This document shows, one piece after another, positions 1-8,904 of a stretch of DNA of 64,000 nt. A model generated the notes under the pieces. It saw only the letters and a program-made list of their open reading frames with translations, was not told the DNA's origin and searched no databases. The DNA is taken from assembly GCA_964424345.1 (NCBI GenBank), contig CAYRIK010000003.1, positions 1 to 64,000 on the forward strand, written 5' to 3'. The stretch's first letter is position 1. The number at the start of each line of letters is the position of its first letter. Origin of the DNA: RGIG6307 sp964424345. Lineage in GTDB: Bacteria; Bacillota; Clostridia; Lachnospirales; Lachnospiraceae. The position numbers were made by a program, and so were the translations under genes.

Positions 1-16
1 GTTTAATAGTATACAA

Positions 17-1264
17 ATGAATAATAATATTATAAAAACTGGAAAATATTATCTGGATTTTCTTAAATGGATTGTTATTGCAATTATATTAGGTGTTGTA
101 GGCGGTGCAATCGGAAGTGTGTTTCACCATGCAATTGATGAGGTGACTTCTCTTAGAGGTTCTTATCCATGGCTGTTATATTTTCTTCCGTTGGTTGGTC
201 TTTTGATTGTATTTTTGTATCAAAAAGCAGGTCTTAGTAAAGACCCTGGAACAAACAGAGTATTTACAAGTACGAGAACAGAAGAAACCGTTCCGCTTCG
301 TATGTTACCGTTGATTTTTGTTTCTACGATATTAACACATTTAGCAGGTGGTTCTGCAGGCCGAGAAGGTGCTGCACTGCAGGTAGGTGGAAGCCTTGGT
401 TCTTTTTTAGGAAAAGTACTGAAAATGGAATGGGAAGATGTGCATGTTACAGTATTATGTGGTATGAGTGCAGTGTTTTCCGCAATGTTTGGTACACCAA
501 TTGCAGCGGCTGTATTTAGTGTGGAAGTAGTTATGGTAGGTGCTATTCAGTATGCTGCTTTAGTACCATGTATCATTTCAGCAGTAGTAGCAAAATATGT
601 TGCAGGATTGATGGGTTCAAAGGAGACGATTTATGCTGTTTCTTTTGACATTGCAATTACTCCAGCATTGATTTGCCAGACAGTATTACTTGGCGTATTG
701 TGTGGTATATTAAGTATGATCTTTTGCAGTTTGATGCATAAAGTTGCACATATGTTGTCAGATTGGATGCCAAATCCATATATTAGAGCTTTTGTAGGTG
801 GTTGTGTGATCGTAGTATTAACATTGTTGATCGGTACAAGAGATTATAATGGTGCAGGTACTCCGATTATTGAGCAAACATTTACAGGACAAGTTGTGTG
901 GTATGCATTTTTAGTAAAAATGTTATTTACAGCACTTACCATCGGCTCTGGATATAAGGGTGGTGAAATTGTTCCAACGTTGTTTATTGGTGCAACATTT
1001 GGATGTGTTGTAGGACCATTGTTTGGACTTCCGAGCGGACTTGCAGCAGCCATTGCAATGATTGCGACATTCTGTGGCGTTGTAAATGCACCGCTTGCAT
1101 CTATTTTCCTTGGAATTGAGATGTTTGGCACAGGACATATCGTATTATTTGCAATCGCATGTGCAGTAAGTTATGTATGCAGTAAGTATTATAGCTTATA
1201 TTCAAGTCAGACAATCGTGCAGGATAAACTGCACCAGCATGATATTTTCAAAAAGGCGGATTAA
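17..1264 (+). CDS. CLC-family anion channel/antiporter, probable fluoride-type (CLC-F) clade
   Basis: Polytopic inner-membrane protein of 415 residues, the size of a prokaryotic CLC transporter without a CBS domain. Visible CLC motifs are GSAGREGAALQ (112-122), GTPIAAAVFSVE (159-170), YNGAGTP (278-284) and GSGYKGGEIVP (310-320). The GREGA and GYKGGE forms differ from the GREGP and GGIFAP of chloride transporters and resemble fluoride/proton antiporters of the CLC-F clade as I remember them, so fluoride export is an inference. Only 16 bases precede the ATG; they contain no Shine-Dalgarno and the frame is open to the window edge, so the true start may lie upstream. Two bases separate it from ylmH. 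Confidence 0.85.
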   Translation: MNNNIIKTGKYYLDFLKWIVIAIILGVVGGAIGSVFHHAIDEVTSLRGSYPWLLYFLPLVGLLIVFLYQKAGLSKDPGTNRVFTSTRTEETVPLRMLPLIFVSTILTHLAGGSAGREGAALQVGGSLGSFLGKVLKMEWEDVHVTVLCGMSAVFSAMFGTPIAAAVFSVEVVMVGAIQYAALVPCIISAVVAKYVAGLMGSKETIYAVSFDIAITPALICQTVLLGVLCGILSMIFCSLMHKVAHMLSDWMPNPYIRAFVGGCVIVVLTLLIGTRDYNGAGTPIIEQTFTGQVVWYAFLVKMLFTALTIGSGYKGGEIVPTLFIGATFGCVVGPLFGLPSGLAAAIAMIATFCGVVNAPLASIFLGIEMFGTGHIVLFAIACAVSYVCSKYYSLYSSQTIVQDKLHQHDIFKKAD

Positions 1265-1266
1265 GT

Positions 1267-2037
1267 ATGGCAGCAGCTACCGAAAAGGAGATTGCACAAT
1301 TTAAGAGCAGATTAAAAGATCTTGCCAGACGTTCTTATGAACAAAATATGTTTACCTTTACTCCAATGTTAGGATTTATGGAACAGACTATTTTTTCTGA
1401 ATTAGAATCAGAACTTCGTTATGCAGGCTATACAATATTTGGTGGGCATGAACATGCAGAACGAGTTATGATTCGTTTTGGAGATCCCAAAGAGCTAGGA
1501 TATGAAGAAGCATTTCCTATTGTCTTGATTCATATGAAACCGCTTTTGCAGAAATTTTCCGATGACTTTTCACATAGGGATTTTCTTGGTGCATTGATGA
1601 ATCTTGGTATAAACAGAGATTTGCTTGGAGATATTTTAGTTGGAGACAGACAAGGATTTTTGTTTTGTCAGTCTTCCATAGCAGAATTTATATGTCAGGA
1701 ATTGACACAGGTAAAGCATACACATATTTCTTGTAATATAGCAGAAGCATTGAGTGAATATGAAGAAAAACCTCCAGTGAATGAAGAACATCTTGTTTCT
1801 AGTGAAAGATTAGACGGATTAGTAGCACAAATTTATCATTTATCCAGAAGTCAGAGCCTTCAGTTATTTCGAGACAAAAAAGTATTCGTAAATGGGCGAC
1901 TTATGGAAAATAACAGCCGAGCTTGTAAAGAGGGCGAAATAGTAAATGTGCGAGGATTTGGCAAGTTTATTTATGATGGAGCAGGATATACTACCAAAAA
2001 GGGAAAGCAGCGTGTGAAAATTCGCATTTATCGGTAG
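1267..2037 (+). CDS. ylmH: YlmH-family S4-domain RNA-binding protein
   Basis: 256 residues, the normal YlmH length. The N-terminal two thirds is the family-specific YlmH domain. Residues about 179-245 form an S4 RNA-binding fold (SQSLQLFRDKKVFVNGRLM) with a basic C-terminus (KKGKQRVKIRIYR). YlmH proteins bind the large ribosomal subunit and peptidyl-tRNA and are linked to ribosome-associated quality control. In many Firmicutes the gene sits in the divIVA-ylm cluster, but here it lies between a CLC transporter and a CmpB-like protein. The AAAGGCGG before its ATG lies inside the end of the CLC gene, so translation is probably coupled. Confidence 0.88.
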   Translation: MAAATEKEIAQFKSRLKDLARRSYEQNMFTFTPMLGFMEQTIFSELESELRYAGYTIFGGHEHAERVMIRFGDPKELGYEEAFPIVLIHMKPLLQKFSDDFSHRDFLGALMNLGINRDLLGDILVGDRQGFLFCQSSIAEFICQELTQVKHTHISCNIAEALSEYEEKPPVNEEHLVSSERLDGLVAQIYHLSRSQSLQLFRDKKVFVNGRLMENNSRACKEGEIVNVRGFGKFIYDGAGYTTKKGKQRVKIRIYR

Positions 2038-2055
2038 TTTATAATTGGAGGGCCT

Positions 2056-3015
2056 ATGTTTTCTTACACTTTTGAAGAATGGTTATTGATGTTTTATATG
2101 TATTGTTTTTTAGGGTGGTGCTTTGAAAGTACGTATGTATCCTTAAAGAGCAAACATTGGGTAAACCGAGGCTTTATGCGTGGTCCGTATTTGCCATTGT
2201 ATGGAAGTGGTGCTATTTTAATGTTGGTTGTCAGTAAACCATTTGTAGATAATCTGTGGCTTACGTATATTGCAGGTTGTATTGCAGCAACCTTGTTGGA
2301 GCTTGTGACAGGCGTAGTCATGGAACACTTGTTTAAAATCAGATATTGGGATTATTCTTATTTGAGATTTCAGTACAAAGGTTACATTTGTTTAAGTTCT
2401 ACGCTTGCATGGGGGTTTTTAACAATTCTTATGACACGTGTGCTGCATAAACCTGTAGAAAGTCTGGTGCTTGGTATGCCAGAAGGTGTGATAAATGTAG
2501 TCGTATTAGTATGGACTGTTATTATGACGTGGGATTTTGCATTGTCATTCAAGGCAGCAATAGATTTGAAGAATATTTTAATCAAACTGGAAGATACCAA
2601 GAAAGAATTTGAAGAACTTCATGAGCGTTTGCATGATATTGTAGAGCAGGCAAACGAACAATTACAGGCTGCTGCAGATGACAGAAGCAGTCGTTTGGAA
2701 AGCATCAAAGAAGATCTTGCAGATGTAAGAGAAAATATTCAGGCTGGACTTACAGCTAATTTTGAAGTACGAATCAGTAAATTGAGAGAATTGGAAAATA
2801 AGATTGATTCTTTGGATGATGTAAAAGAAGAATATAAGCAGTGGCGAAAGAAGTTCTACGAAAATCAAAAGAAACGTGTACAGGCATTGAATTTTAACGA
2901 TAAGTTTAAACTGCATCATTTGTTTAATAACCCAACTATGCACTCCGAACAATTCAGCGATATCATAGATGAAATTAAAAAATATATTCGTGATATGAAA
3001 GATGAAGAAGAATAG
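2056..3015 (+). CDS. CmpB-like putative ABC-transporter permease (PF06541 type) with C-terminal coiled coil
   Basis: 319 residues. The first about 170 residues hold five or six hydrophobic segments and the family hallmarks FLGWCFES (18-25), VNRGFMRGPYLPLYGSG (36-52) and KGYICLSSTLAWG. Residues about 175-310 are hydrophilic and heptad-rich (LEDTKKEFEELHERLHDIV), predicted as a cytoplasmic coiled coil. The name putative ABC transporter permease comes from the family; no ATPase partner is nearby and the function is unproven. The start is fixed by GGAGGG just before ATG 2056. It is the last gene of the CLC-ylmH-cmpB run, followed by a strong bidirectional terminator. Confidence 0.8.
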   Translation: MFSYTFEEWLLMFYMYCFLGWCFESTYVSLKSKHWVNRGFMRGPYLPLYGSGAILMLVVSKPFVDNLWLTYIAGCIAATLLELVTGVVMEHLFKIRYWDYSYLRFQYKGYICLSSTLAWGFLTILMTRVLHKPVESLVLGMPEGVINVVVLVWTVIMTWDFALSFKAAIDLKNILIKLEDTKKEFEELHERLHDIVEQANEQLQAAADDRSSRLESIKEDLADVRENIQAGLTANFEVRISKLRELENKIDSLDDVKEEYKQWRKKFYENQKKRVQALNFNDKFKLHHLFNNPTMHSEQFSDIIDEIKKYIRDMKDEEE

Positions 3016-3050
3016 TTTGTGGTGATATTGGATTAAAGAATAATATAAAA

Positions 3051-3100
3051 AGGCGTTCATAAAAGAATGGTAAATCTGCTTTCTTTTATGAACGCCTTTG
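3051..3100. terminator. Bidirectional intrinsic terminator
   Basis: A perfect 17-bp stem: AGGCGTTCATAAAAGAA (3051-3067) pairs with its reverse complement at 3081-3097 around a 13-base loop. It lies between convergent genes (CmpB-like on +, pyrI on -). The A run before it and the short T run after it suit termination from both sides. Confidence 0.85.
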
Positions 3101-3120
3101 TTATTAGTCTTTAGGAAGAT

Positions 3121-3549
3121 TTATTTTGCACTGAATTTTTCTTCACAGTAGATGCAGCGATATACTTTCTTATTGCTGTCAGCAAGACGGAAAATATGTG
3201 GAAGCTCCTGCTCGATAGAAGTAATACAGCGAGGGTTTTTGCAGTGGATGACGCCACGAATTTCCTGAGGAAGTTCTAATTCTTTCTTTTCTACAATATG
3301 AGAATCTTTGATTACATTCACTGTGATTCCCTGATTTAATACTGCAAGGACATCGAGATTTAATACGTTGATGTCACATTCTACTTTCAGAATGTCTTTT
3401 TTGCCGAGTTTGCTGCTTTTTGCGTTTTTGATAATAGCAACGGTGCAGTCTAATTTATCCAGATTCAGATATTTATAAATATCTAAGCTCATACCTGCAG
3501 GAATATGATCTAAAACAAATCCTTCATCAATTTTTCCAACGTTTAACAT
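3121..3549 (-). CDS. pyrI: Aspartate carbamoyltransferase regulatory subunit
   Basis: 142 residues, slightly shorter than the enterobacterial PyrI. The C-terminal zinc domain is complete, with Cys103-x4-Cys108 and Cys132-x2-Cys135 (CKNPRC and CIYC). It binds the catalytic PyrB trimers, carries the allosteric nucleotide site in its N-terminal domain and tunes the committed step of pyrimidine synthesis. It starts 17 bases after the pyrB stop with AGGAGGAATT before the ATG, so the two subunits are co-translated from one message, as expected for a stoichiometric complex. Confidence 0.95.
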   Translation of the reverse strand: MLNVGKIDEGFVLDHIPAGMSLDIYKYLNLDKLDCTVAIIKNAKSSKLGKKDILKVECDINVLNLDVLAVLNQGITVNVIKDSHIVEKKELELPQEIRGVIHCKNPRCITSIEQELPHIFRLADSNKKVYRCIYCEEKFSAK

Positions 3550-3566
3550 AATCTAATTCCTCCTGA

Positions 3567-4484
3567 TTAATCTACTTTAATGTCTAATAAAGTTAAAATA
3601 AGTGCCATACGAACATACTTTCCGTATTGTACCTGATCAAAATAAACAGCTCTTGGATCATCATCGATTTCTACAGAAATTTCATTTACACGAGGAAGTG
3701 GATGAAGTACTAACATATCATCCTTAGCTTTAGCCATTTTCTTTTTGTCTAAGATATAGAAATCTTTTAATCGAACATAGTCTTCTTCGTTGAAGAAACG
3801 TTCTCTCTGTACACGAGTCATATAAAGAAGGTCTAATTTATCGATATTTTCTTCTAAACTGATTACTTCTTCAAATGGGATATTATGTTCTTTTAATTCT
3901 TCGATGATATAATCAGGAACTTTTAACTCATCAGGAGAGATAAAGACAAAGCGGATATTTTCGTAACGAACCAGTGCATGGATTAAGGAGTGTACGGTAC
4001 GACCAAATTTTAAATCTCCACAAAAACCGATTGTAAAATCATTCAGACGACCTTTTAAAGAACGGATTGTTAATAAATCGGTCAAAGTCTGTGTTGGATG
4101 TTCATGACCACCATCACCAGCATTGATAACAGGGATTTTAGATTTAGAAGCAGCTACCATAGGAGCACCTTCTTTTGGATGTCTCATAGCGCAAATGTCT
4201 GCAAAACAGGATACGGCACGAATAGTATCAGAAACGCTTTCGCCTTTAGAAGCGGAAGAAGAAGCTGCGCTGGAAAATCCTAATACTTGTCCGCCAAGAG
4301 ATAACATAGCAGATTCAAAACTTAAACGTGTACGTGTACTTGGTTCATAAAAACAAGTTGCTAAAATTTTGCCATCGCAAGCGTGGGCATACTTAGCACG
4401 ATTTGCTTCAATATCTTTTGCAAGGTCGAAGAGTTTTGTAAGTTCTTCTACAGAAAAGTCTAATGGTTTCATTAAATGTCTCAT
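3567..4484 (-). CDS. pyrB: Aspartate carbamoyltransferase catalytic subunit
   Basis: 305 residues. It transfers the carbamoyl group of carbamoyl phosphate to L-aspartate, the first committed step of UMP synthesis. The carbamoyl-phosphate motif STRTR is at 49-53, the active-site Lys of SASKGES at 80, GDGGHEHPTQ at 123-132 and HPLPR at 261-265, all intact. AAAGGAGATC six bases before the ATG supports the start at 4484 rather than the internal Met5. It forms a two-gene operon with pyrI; no other pyr gene is in the window. The leader has a short AACCGAA/TTCGGTT hairpin (4519-4539) but no T run, so I do not call it an attenuator. Confidence 0.97.
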   Translation of the reverse strand: MRHLMKPLDFSVEELTKLFDLAKDIEANRAKYAHACDGKILATCFYEPSTRTRLSFESAMLSLGGQVLGFSSAASSSASKGESVSDTIRAVSCFADICAMRHPKEGAPMVAASKSKIPVINAGDGGHEHPTQTLTDLLTIRSLKGRLNDFTIGFCGDLKFGRTVHSLIHALVRYENIRFVFISPDELKVPDYIIEELKEHNIPFEEVISLEENIDKLDLLYMTRVQRERFFNEEDYVRLKDFYILDKKKMAKAKDDMLVLHPLPRVNEISVEIDDDPRAVYFDQVQYGKYVRMALILTLLDIKVD

Positions 4485-4596
4485 AAAATAGATCTCCTTT
4501 TCTTTTGGTGATTATTTTAACCGAAGAAATGATTCGGTTATTAGCAAGTAATAAAAATAAATATTGTATTTTCTAGATGAATGGCGCTCATAAAAT

Positions 4597-4625
4597 AAGG
4601 ACTGGATAACAAATATCCAATCCTT
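4597..4625 (-). terminator. Intrinsic terminator of the nitroreductase gene
   Basis: Read on the minus strand, an 11-bp stem (AAGGATTGGAT with ATCCAGTCCTT, one wobble) with a 7-base loop is followed by ATTTTATG. It lies just after the nitroreductase stop and ahead of the pyrB leader. Confidence 0.65.
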
Positions 4626-4630
4626 TATAA

Positions 4631-5173
4631 TTAAGATAGAAACGTTAATAAATCCTCAACAGATTTTCTGCGAGGAGCTGTAGGAGCTTCTGCTGGATAA
4701 CCCATAGGGATAAGCGCTGCAACTTCCATATTTTCAGATAATTCAATGAGTTCAGCAACCTTGATATCATCAAAGATTCCTAATACAACACTGCCAAGCC
4801 CTGCATCAAATGCTGCATTGCAAAGAGCACTGGCCTGAATACCGGCATCATACATCTGCCAGCCTTCGCCTTTTCGTGTAGAAAAAGAACCATCACGTTC
4901 AAAACCGGAACGCTGTTTGATAAAACACTGAACCATAAGAAGCGGCGCCCCTTTGATGATTTTTCCGTTGTGTGGGTAAGCGTCTGTACATGCTTCAGCA
5001 ATACGGTCTTTTAATGCACCTGTTACGGCAACATAGCGACAAATCTGAGAATTTTTCCAGCTAGGGCTAAAACTTGTAGTTTTGATTAAATCAGCAATTA
5101 ACTCAGGAGCAACTGCCTGTTCGGTAAAAGATCGAACGGAACGTCTGTTGGTAAGACAATATTTTAATTCCAT
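4631..5173 (-). CDS. Nitroreductase-family FMN oxidoreductase
   Basis: 180 residues, the compact nitroreductase size. The N-terminal NRRSVRSF (9-16) is the FMN-phosphate motif, and the C-terminal GLGSVVLGIFDD and ALIPMGYPAE segments are the second conserved block. Such enzymes use NAD(P)H to reduce nitroaromatics, quinones or flavins; the physiological substrate cannot be read from sequence. AAGGAGG precedes the ATG. It is transcribed alone, upstream of pyrB on the same strand but separated from it by a terminator. Confidence 0.9.
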   Translation of the reverse strand: MELKYCLTNRRSVRSFTEQAVAPELIADLIKTTSFSPSWKNSQICRYVAVTGALKDRIAEACTDAYPHNGKIIKGAPLLMVQCFIKQRSGFERDGSFSTRKGEGWQMYDAGIQASALCNAAFDAGLGSVVLGIFDDIKVAELIELSENMEVAALIPMGYPAEAPTAPRRKSVEDLLTFLS

Positions 5174-5266
5174 ATTCGGTCCTCCTTATCTTCGTTTTCT
5201 TTGCATTTGCACTAGTATAGCAAAAAGAAAAAAAATTTTCAACTATAAAATATATAATCTTTGTAA

Positions 5267-5295
5267 TTGCCATAAAAAAAGGAATGTGCTACTAT
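5267..5295 (+). promoter_or_regulatory. Probable sigma-A promoter of the aspartate kinase operon
   Basis: TTGCCA (5267-5272), a 17-base spacer and TACTAT (5290-5295) lie about 40 bases before the aspartate kinase ATG. No riboswitch-like structure is visible in the short leader, so there is no sign of a lysine box. Confidence 0.5.
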
Positions 5296-5333
5296 TAGAA
5301 TAATGTATTGATAAAAGAAGAGGAATTGTATTT

Positions 5334-6647
5334 ATGAAAAAAGTAGTAAAGTTTGGCGGAAGCTCCTTGGCAAATGCCACACAGTTTGAAAAAGTAGGAG
5401 ATATTATCCGTGCAGATAAACAAAGATGTTATGTAGTGCCAAGTGCACCGGGAAAGCGTTTTAGCAATGATACAAAGGTTACAGATATGTTATATGCCTG
5501 CTATGCGTTAGCAGAAGAAGATAAGGCATTTTCTAAAGAACTGCAGGCAATCAAAGCTCGTTATCAGGAAATTATTGCAGGATTGCAGTTGGATCTTTCT
5601 TTAGATGAAGAATTTTCTGTAATAGAACAAAATTTTAAAGAAAAAGCAGGAAAAGATTATGCTGCAAGCCGCGGAGAATATCTCAATGGTGTTATTATGG
5701 CTGCATATCTGGGATTTGCTTTCGTAGATGCTGCAAAAGTGATTCGTTTCCATGACGAAGGAGAATTTGATGCAGAAACGACACAGGAAATCATGAGTAA
5801 ATATTTGAGCAAGTTTGACAATGCTGTTATTCCAGGATTTTATGGTGCATTTGCAGATGGACGTATTAAGACATTTACAAGAGGCGGCTCTGATGTGACT
5901 GGTGCTTTAGTAGCAAAGGCAGTGCGTGCAGATGTGTATGAAAACTGGACAGATGTATCTGGTGTGCTTGTAGCAGACCCTCGTATTGTACCAAATCCAG
6001 CCCCTATTTCTGTAATTACATATAAGGAACTTCGTGAGTTAGCTTACATGGGTGCAAGTGTATTACATGAGGATGCTATTTTCCCAGTTAGACAGGAAAA
6101 TATTCCAATCAATATCAAAAATACAAATGCTCCAGAGGACAATGGAACTTGGATTGTAGGAAGCACTTGCCAGAAATCCCAGTATGTGATTACTGGTATT
6201 GCAGGAAAGAAGGGATTTTGCGCCATCAATATCGAAAAAGATATGATGAACTCTGAAATTGGATTTGGCCGTAAAGTATTGCAGGCATTTGAAGAGTATG
6301 GTATTTCTTTTGAACATGCACCTACAGGAATTGATATGATGACTGTATTTGCACATCAAGATGAATTTATCAATAAAGAACAGAGTGTCGTTTCTGCTAT
6401 TCATAGATTAGCAAAACCAGACAGTATTGATATCGAAGCGGATTTATCTTTGATTGCAGTTGTAGGACGTGGTATGCGTTATCAGAAGGGTACTGCTGCA
6501 ACTATATTCAAAGCACTTGCATTGGCAGATATTAACGTAAAGATGATCGATCAGGGAGCAAGTGAGCAAAATATTATTATTGGTGTTGCAGATCGTGATT
6601 TTGAAGCTGCGATTCAGGCGATTTATACATCTTTTGTAAAAGAATAA
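5334..6647 (+). CDS. Aspartate kinase
   Basis: 437 residues. It phosphorylates aspartate to beta-aspartyl phosphate, the entry to lysine, threonine, methionine and diaminopimelate synthesis. The N-terminal amino-acid-kinase domain has KFGGSSLA (6-13) and the TRGGSDVTGALVAKAV block near 183-198. Two ACT domains fill about 300-437 and should bind feedback effectors. A good AGAGGAA site precedes the ATG. It heads a same-strand run with the GH3-like gene and sufC-sufB, with no terminator between them. The isozyme (lysC, thrA-like or dapG-like) cannot be decided from sequence alone. Confidence 0.95.
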   Translation: MKKVVKFGGSSLANATQFEKVGDIIRADKQRCYVVPSAPGKRFSNDTKVTDMLYACYALAEEDKAFSKELQAIKARYQEIIAGLQLDLSLDEEFSVIEQNFKEKAGKDYAASRGEYLNGVIMAAYLGFAFVDAAKVIRFHDEGEFDAETTQEIMSKYLSKFDNAVIPGFYGAFADGRIKTFTRGGSDVTGALVAKAVRADVYENWTDVSGVLVADPRIVPNPAPISVITYKELRELAYMGASVLHEDAIFPVRQENIPINIKNTNAPEDNGTWIVGSTCQKSQYVITGIAGKKGFCAINIEKDMMNSEIGFGRKVLQAFEEYGISFEHAPTGIDMMTVFAHQDEFINKEQSVVSAIHRLAKPDSIDIEADLSLIAVVGRGMRYQKGTAATIFKALALADINVKMIDQGASEQNIIIGVADRDFEAAIQAIYTSFVKE

Positions 6648-6669
6648 GACAATATTACTGGAGGAACAA

Positions 6670-8103
6670 ATGGGATTTTTCAAAAAAGACAGTATAGAGG
6701 AAGAACAGTTAGAACAAAATGAGCAGGAAACATCTGCTGAAGAAGAATTGACATTAGAAGAAGAAACAAAAGAGCCATCCCAGGAGCTGACAGAAGAAGA
6801 AAGAAGAGAACTTCGAAGAAAGAGACGTGTCCGCAACGAAATTTTAGTGTATACAGCTGCAGTTTTGGTACTTCTTTTAGTAGCGGGCGGTATTTTTGCA
6901 GGGGTACGCACAGTCAGACAGCTCATACCAGATGATTTTTTTGAAAAAGAAGAAACAGTGCAGACAACAGAAAGCAGTATGCAGGATCTTGTAGACAGTA
7001 TTTTGGCAGGAGAAGAAACACTTCCAACAGAGGCAGAAGATGTTATTTCACCAGAAGAACAGTTTGAAGATTATTTGGATACAATTATTGCCGGCATGAC
7101 AATAGAGGAAAAGGTTGCAGGGCTTATTATTACGTCTCCGGAACAGTTGACAGGTGTTGCGACAGCGACAAGAGCAGGAAGTGGTACACAGGAAGCATTA
7201 ACAGCAATGCCGGTTGGTGGTCTTGTATATTATCGTAAAAATATAGAAAATGCAGATCAGATTAAAGAAATGCTTACAAATACAGCAAGTTATAGTAAGT
7301 ATCCTATTTTCCTTGCGGTAAATGAAGGCGGAGATACACTAAGCAGTGTACAAAACAGTGGTATTGGTGTATCAGCTGTTAAGAAGCCCGGAGAAGTTTC
7401 TTCTGCAAAGGAAGCAAATGATCTTGGTACAGTGATTGGTACGTATTTATCACAGCTTGCATTTAATGTAAATTTTGCACCAACAGCAGATATCCTTTAT
7501 ACAGATGGAGCTATTGTAGCAGGAAGCTGTTTTAAAGGAGATAGTGCTGCTGTAGCAGAATATGTTTCAGAGTTTGTAAAAGGTTTAAAAGAACAAAACA
7601 TTTCTGCAGCTTTGAAGACATTTCCGGGAACAGGACATTTGACAGAAAGTACAGAAAATGGAACTGTTAATACAAATAAGACAAGAGCTGATTATGCAGA
7701 AAATTTTACTGTATTTAAGGCAGGAATTGATGCGGGTGCAGATTTTGTTATGGTAAGTAATATCGTTGCACCTGAATTATCTGGCGGCGTAGATCCTTGT
7801 TCTATGTCTTCATCTGTTGTAACAGATATTTTAAGAAATGAGCTTGGATATACAGGCATTGTTATTACAGAGCCAATGAATGGAAAAGCAATCACAGAGT
7901 ATTATAGTGCATCAGAGGCAGCAGTAGCTGCTTTAAAAGCTGGCTGTGATATGATATTACTTCCAGAAAATTTAGAAGTAGCATACAAAGGCATTTTAGA
8001 TGGCGTACAAAATGGTACCGTTGCGGAAGCTCGTATCAATGATTCTTTAAAAAGAGTGTTCCGTGTAAAATATGCGGACAAATTAAAAGAATTTGCAGAA
8101 TAA
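6670..8103 (+). CDS. Membrane-anchored GH3-N-terminal-domain protein, probably catalytically dead
   Basis: 477 residues: an acidic cytoplasmic segment (1-55), one membrane helix (about 57-79), a low-complexity linker (90-130), then a GH3 N-terminal TIM barrel (about 132-475) outside the cell. The fold resembles beta-N-acetylhexosaminidases such as NagZ, but the active site is eroded. The usual DEEGG/R motif reads VNEGGDT (217-223), KHFPGHG reads KTFPGTG (316-322), the Asp-His dyad loop is replaced by TESTENGTVN, and the nucleophile position in the SDDL-like segment is Glu401 (ITEPM). A binding or structural role in the envelope is more likely than hydrolysis. GGAGGAAC before the ATG fixes the start. 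Confidence 0.75.
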   Translation: MGFFKKDSIEEEQLEQNEQETSAEEELTLEEETKEPSQELTEEERRELRRKRRVRNEILVYTAAVLVLLLVAGGIFAGVRTVRQLIPDDFFEKEETVQTTESSMQDLVDSILAGEETLPTEAEDVISPEEQFEDYLDTIIAGMTIEEKVAGLIITSPEQLTGVATATRAGSGTQEALTAMPVGGLVYYRKNIENADQIKEMLTNTASYSKYPIFLAVNEGGDTLSSVQNSGIGVSAVKKPGEVSSAKEANDLGTVIGTYLSQLAFNVNFAPTADILYTDGAIVAGSCFKGDSAAVAEYVSEFVKGLKEQNISAALKTFPGTGHLTESTENGTVNTNKTRADYAENFTVFKAGIDAGADFVMVSNIVAPELSGGVDPCSMSSSVVTDILRNELGYTGIVITEPMNGKAITEYYSASEAAVAALKAGCDMILLPENLEVAYKGILDGVQNGTVAEARINDSLKRVFRVKYADKLKEFAE

Positions 8104-8160
8104 AATGTTTGCAGAATGTGAACTATAAAGAGAAACAATACGGAAAAGAGATAGAAAGAT

Positions 8161-8904
8161 ATGCTGGAATTAAAAAATATTTCATTTGAAGTCGAAGGCG
8201 AAAAAGAACAAAAAGAGATCATTAGCGGTGTAAATCTGAAATTAGATGAAAATAAATTCGTAGTGATTACAGGACCAAATGGCGGAGGAAAATCTACATT
8301 GGCAAAGCTGATTGTAGGTATTGAAAAACCGACTTCAGGACGTATTTATTTTAATGGAGAAGACATTACAGATAAGAGTATTACAGAACGTGCCAGAATG
8401 GGAATTAGTTACGCTTTTCAGCAGCCAGTACGTTTTAAAGGAATCCAAGTGCTTGACTTACTTCGCATTGCATCTGGCAAAAATTTAAGTGCAGCTAGTG
8501 CTTGTCAGTATTTATCTGAGGTGGGATTGTGTGCAAAAGATTACATTAATCGCGAAATCAATGCAAGTTTATCAGGCGGTGAATTAAAAAGAATTGAGAT
8601 TGCAACTGTTTTAGCAAGAGGTACACAGTTGTCTGTATTTGATGAACCAGAAGCTGGTATTGACTTATGGAGTTTCCAAAATCTGATTCAGGTATTTGAA
8701 CGTATGCAGGATAAGATTCACAATGGTTCTATTTTAGTCATTTCTCATCAAGAAAGAATTTTAAATATTGCAGATGAAATCGTAGTAATCAAAGATGGAA
8801 AAATCGCAAAGCATGGTCCAAAGGATGAAATTCTTCCTACTTTGTTAGGAACGACTTCTGCTGTAGATGTATGTAACAGATTTCCACAGGGAGGTAACGT
8901 ATAA
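8161..8904 (+). CDS. sufC: SufC-like ATPase of a minimal SUF system
   Basis: 247 residues, a soluble ABC ATPase of the SufC type. Walker A GPNGGGKS is at 38-45, the Q-loop FQQP at 86-89, the signature LSGGE at 137-141, Walker B LSVFDEP at 157-163 and the switch His at 196. SufC hydrolyses ATP to drive Fe-S cluster assembly on the SufB/SufD scaffold. Here the scaffold gene overlaps the stop by one base (TAATG) and no sufS, sufE, sufU or second scaffold gene follows. It matches the two-gene SufCB (SMS) arrangement seen in strict anaerobes. Confidence 0.9.
   Translation: MLELKNISFEVEGEKEQKEIISGVNLKLDENKFVVITGPNGGGKSTLAKLIVGIEKPTSGRIYFNGEDITDKSITERARMGISYAFQQPVRFKGIQVLDLLRIASGKNLSAASACQYLSEVGLCAKDYINREINASLSGGELKRIEIATVLARGTQLSVFDEPEAGIDLWSFQNLIQVFERMQDKIHNGSILVISHQERILNIADEIVVIKDGKIAKHGPKDEILPTLLGTTSAVDVCNRFPQGGNV

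Noticed and set aside
844..1138. Open frames antisense to the CLC gene
   Set aside because: They lie wholly inside a well-supported gene, have no ribosome site and show no family features; many similar shadow frames across the window were dropped for the same reason.
4519..4539. Attenuator before pyrB
   Set aside because: A 7-bp hairpin (AACCGAA/TTCGGTT) is present, but there is no T run and no antiterminator or PyrR-like structure.
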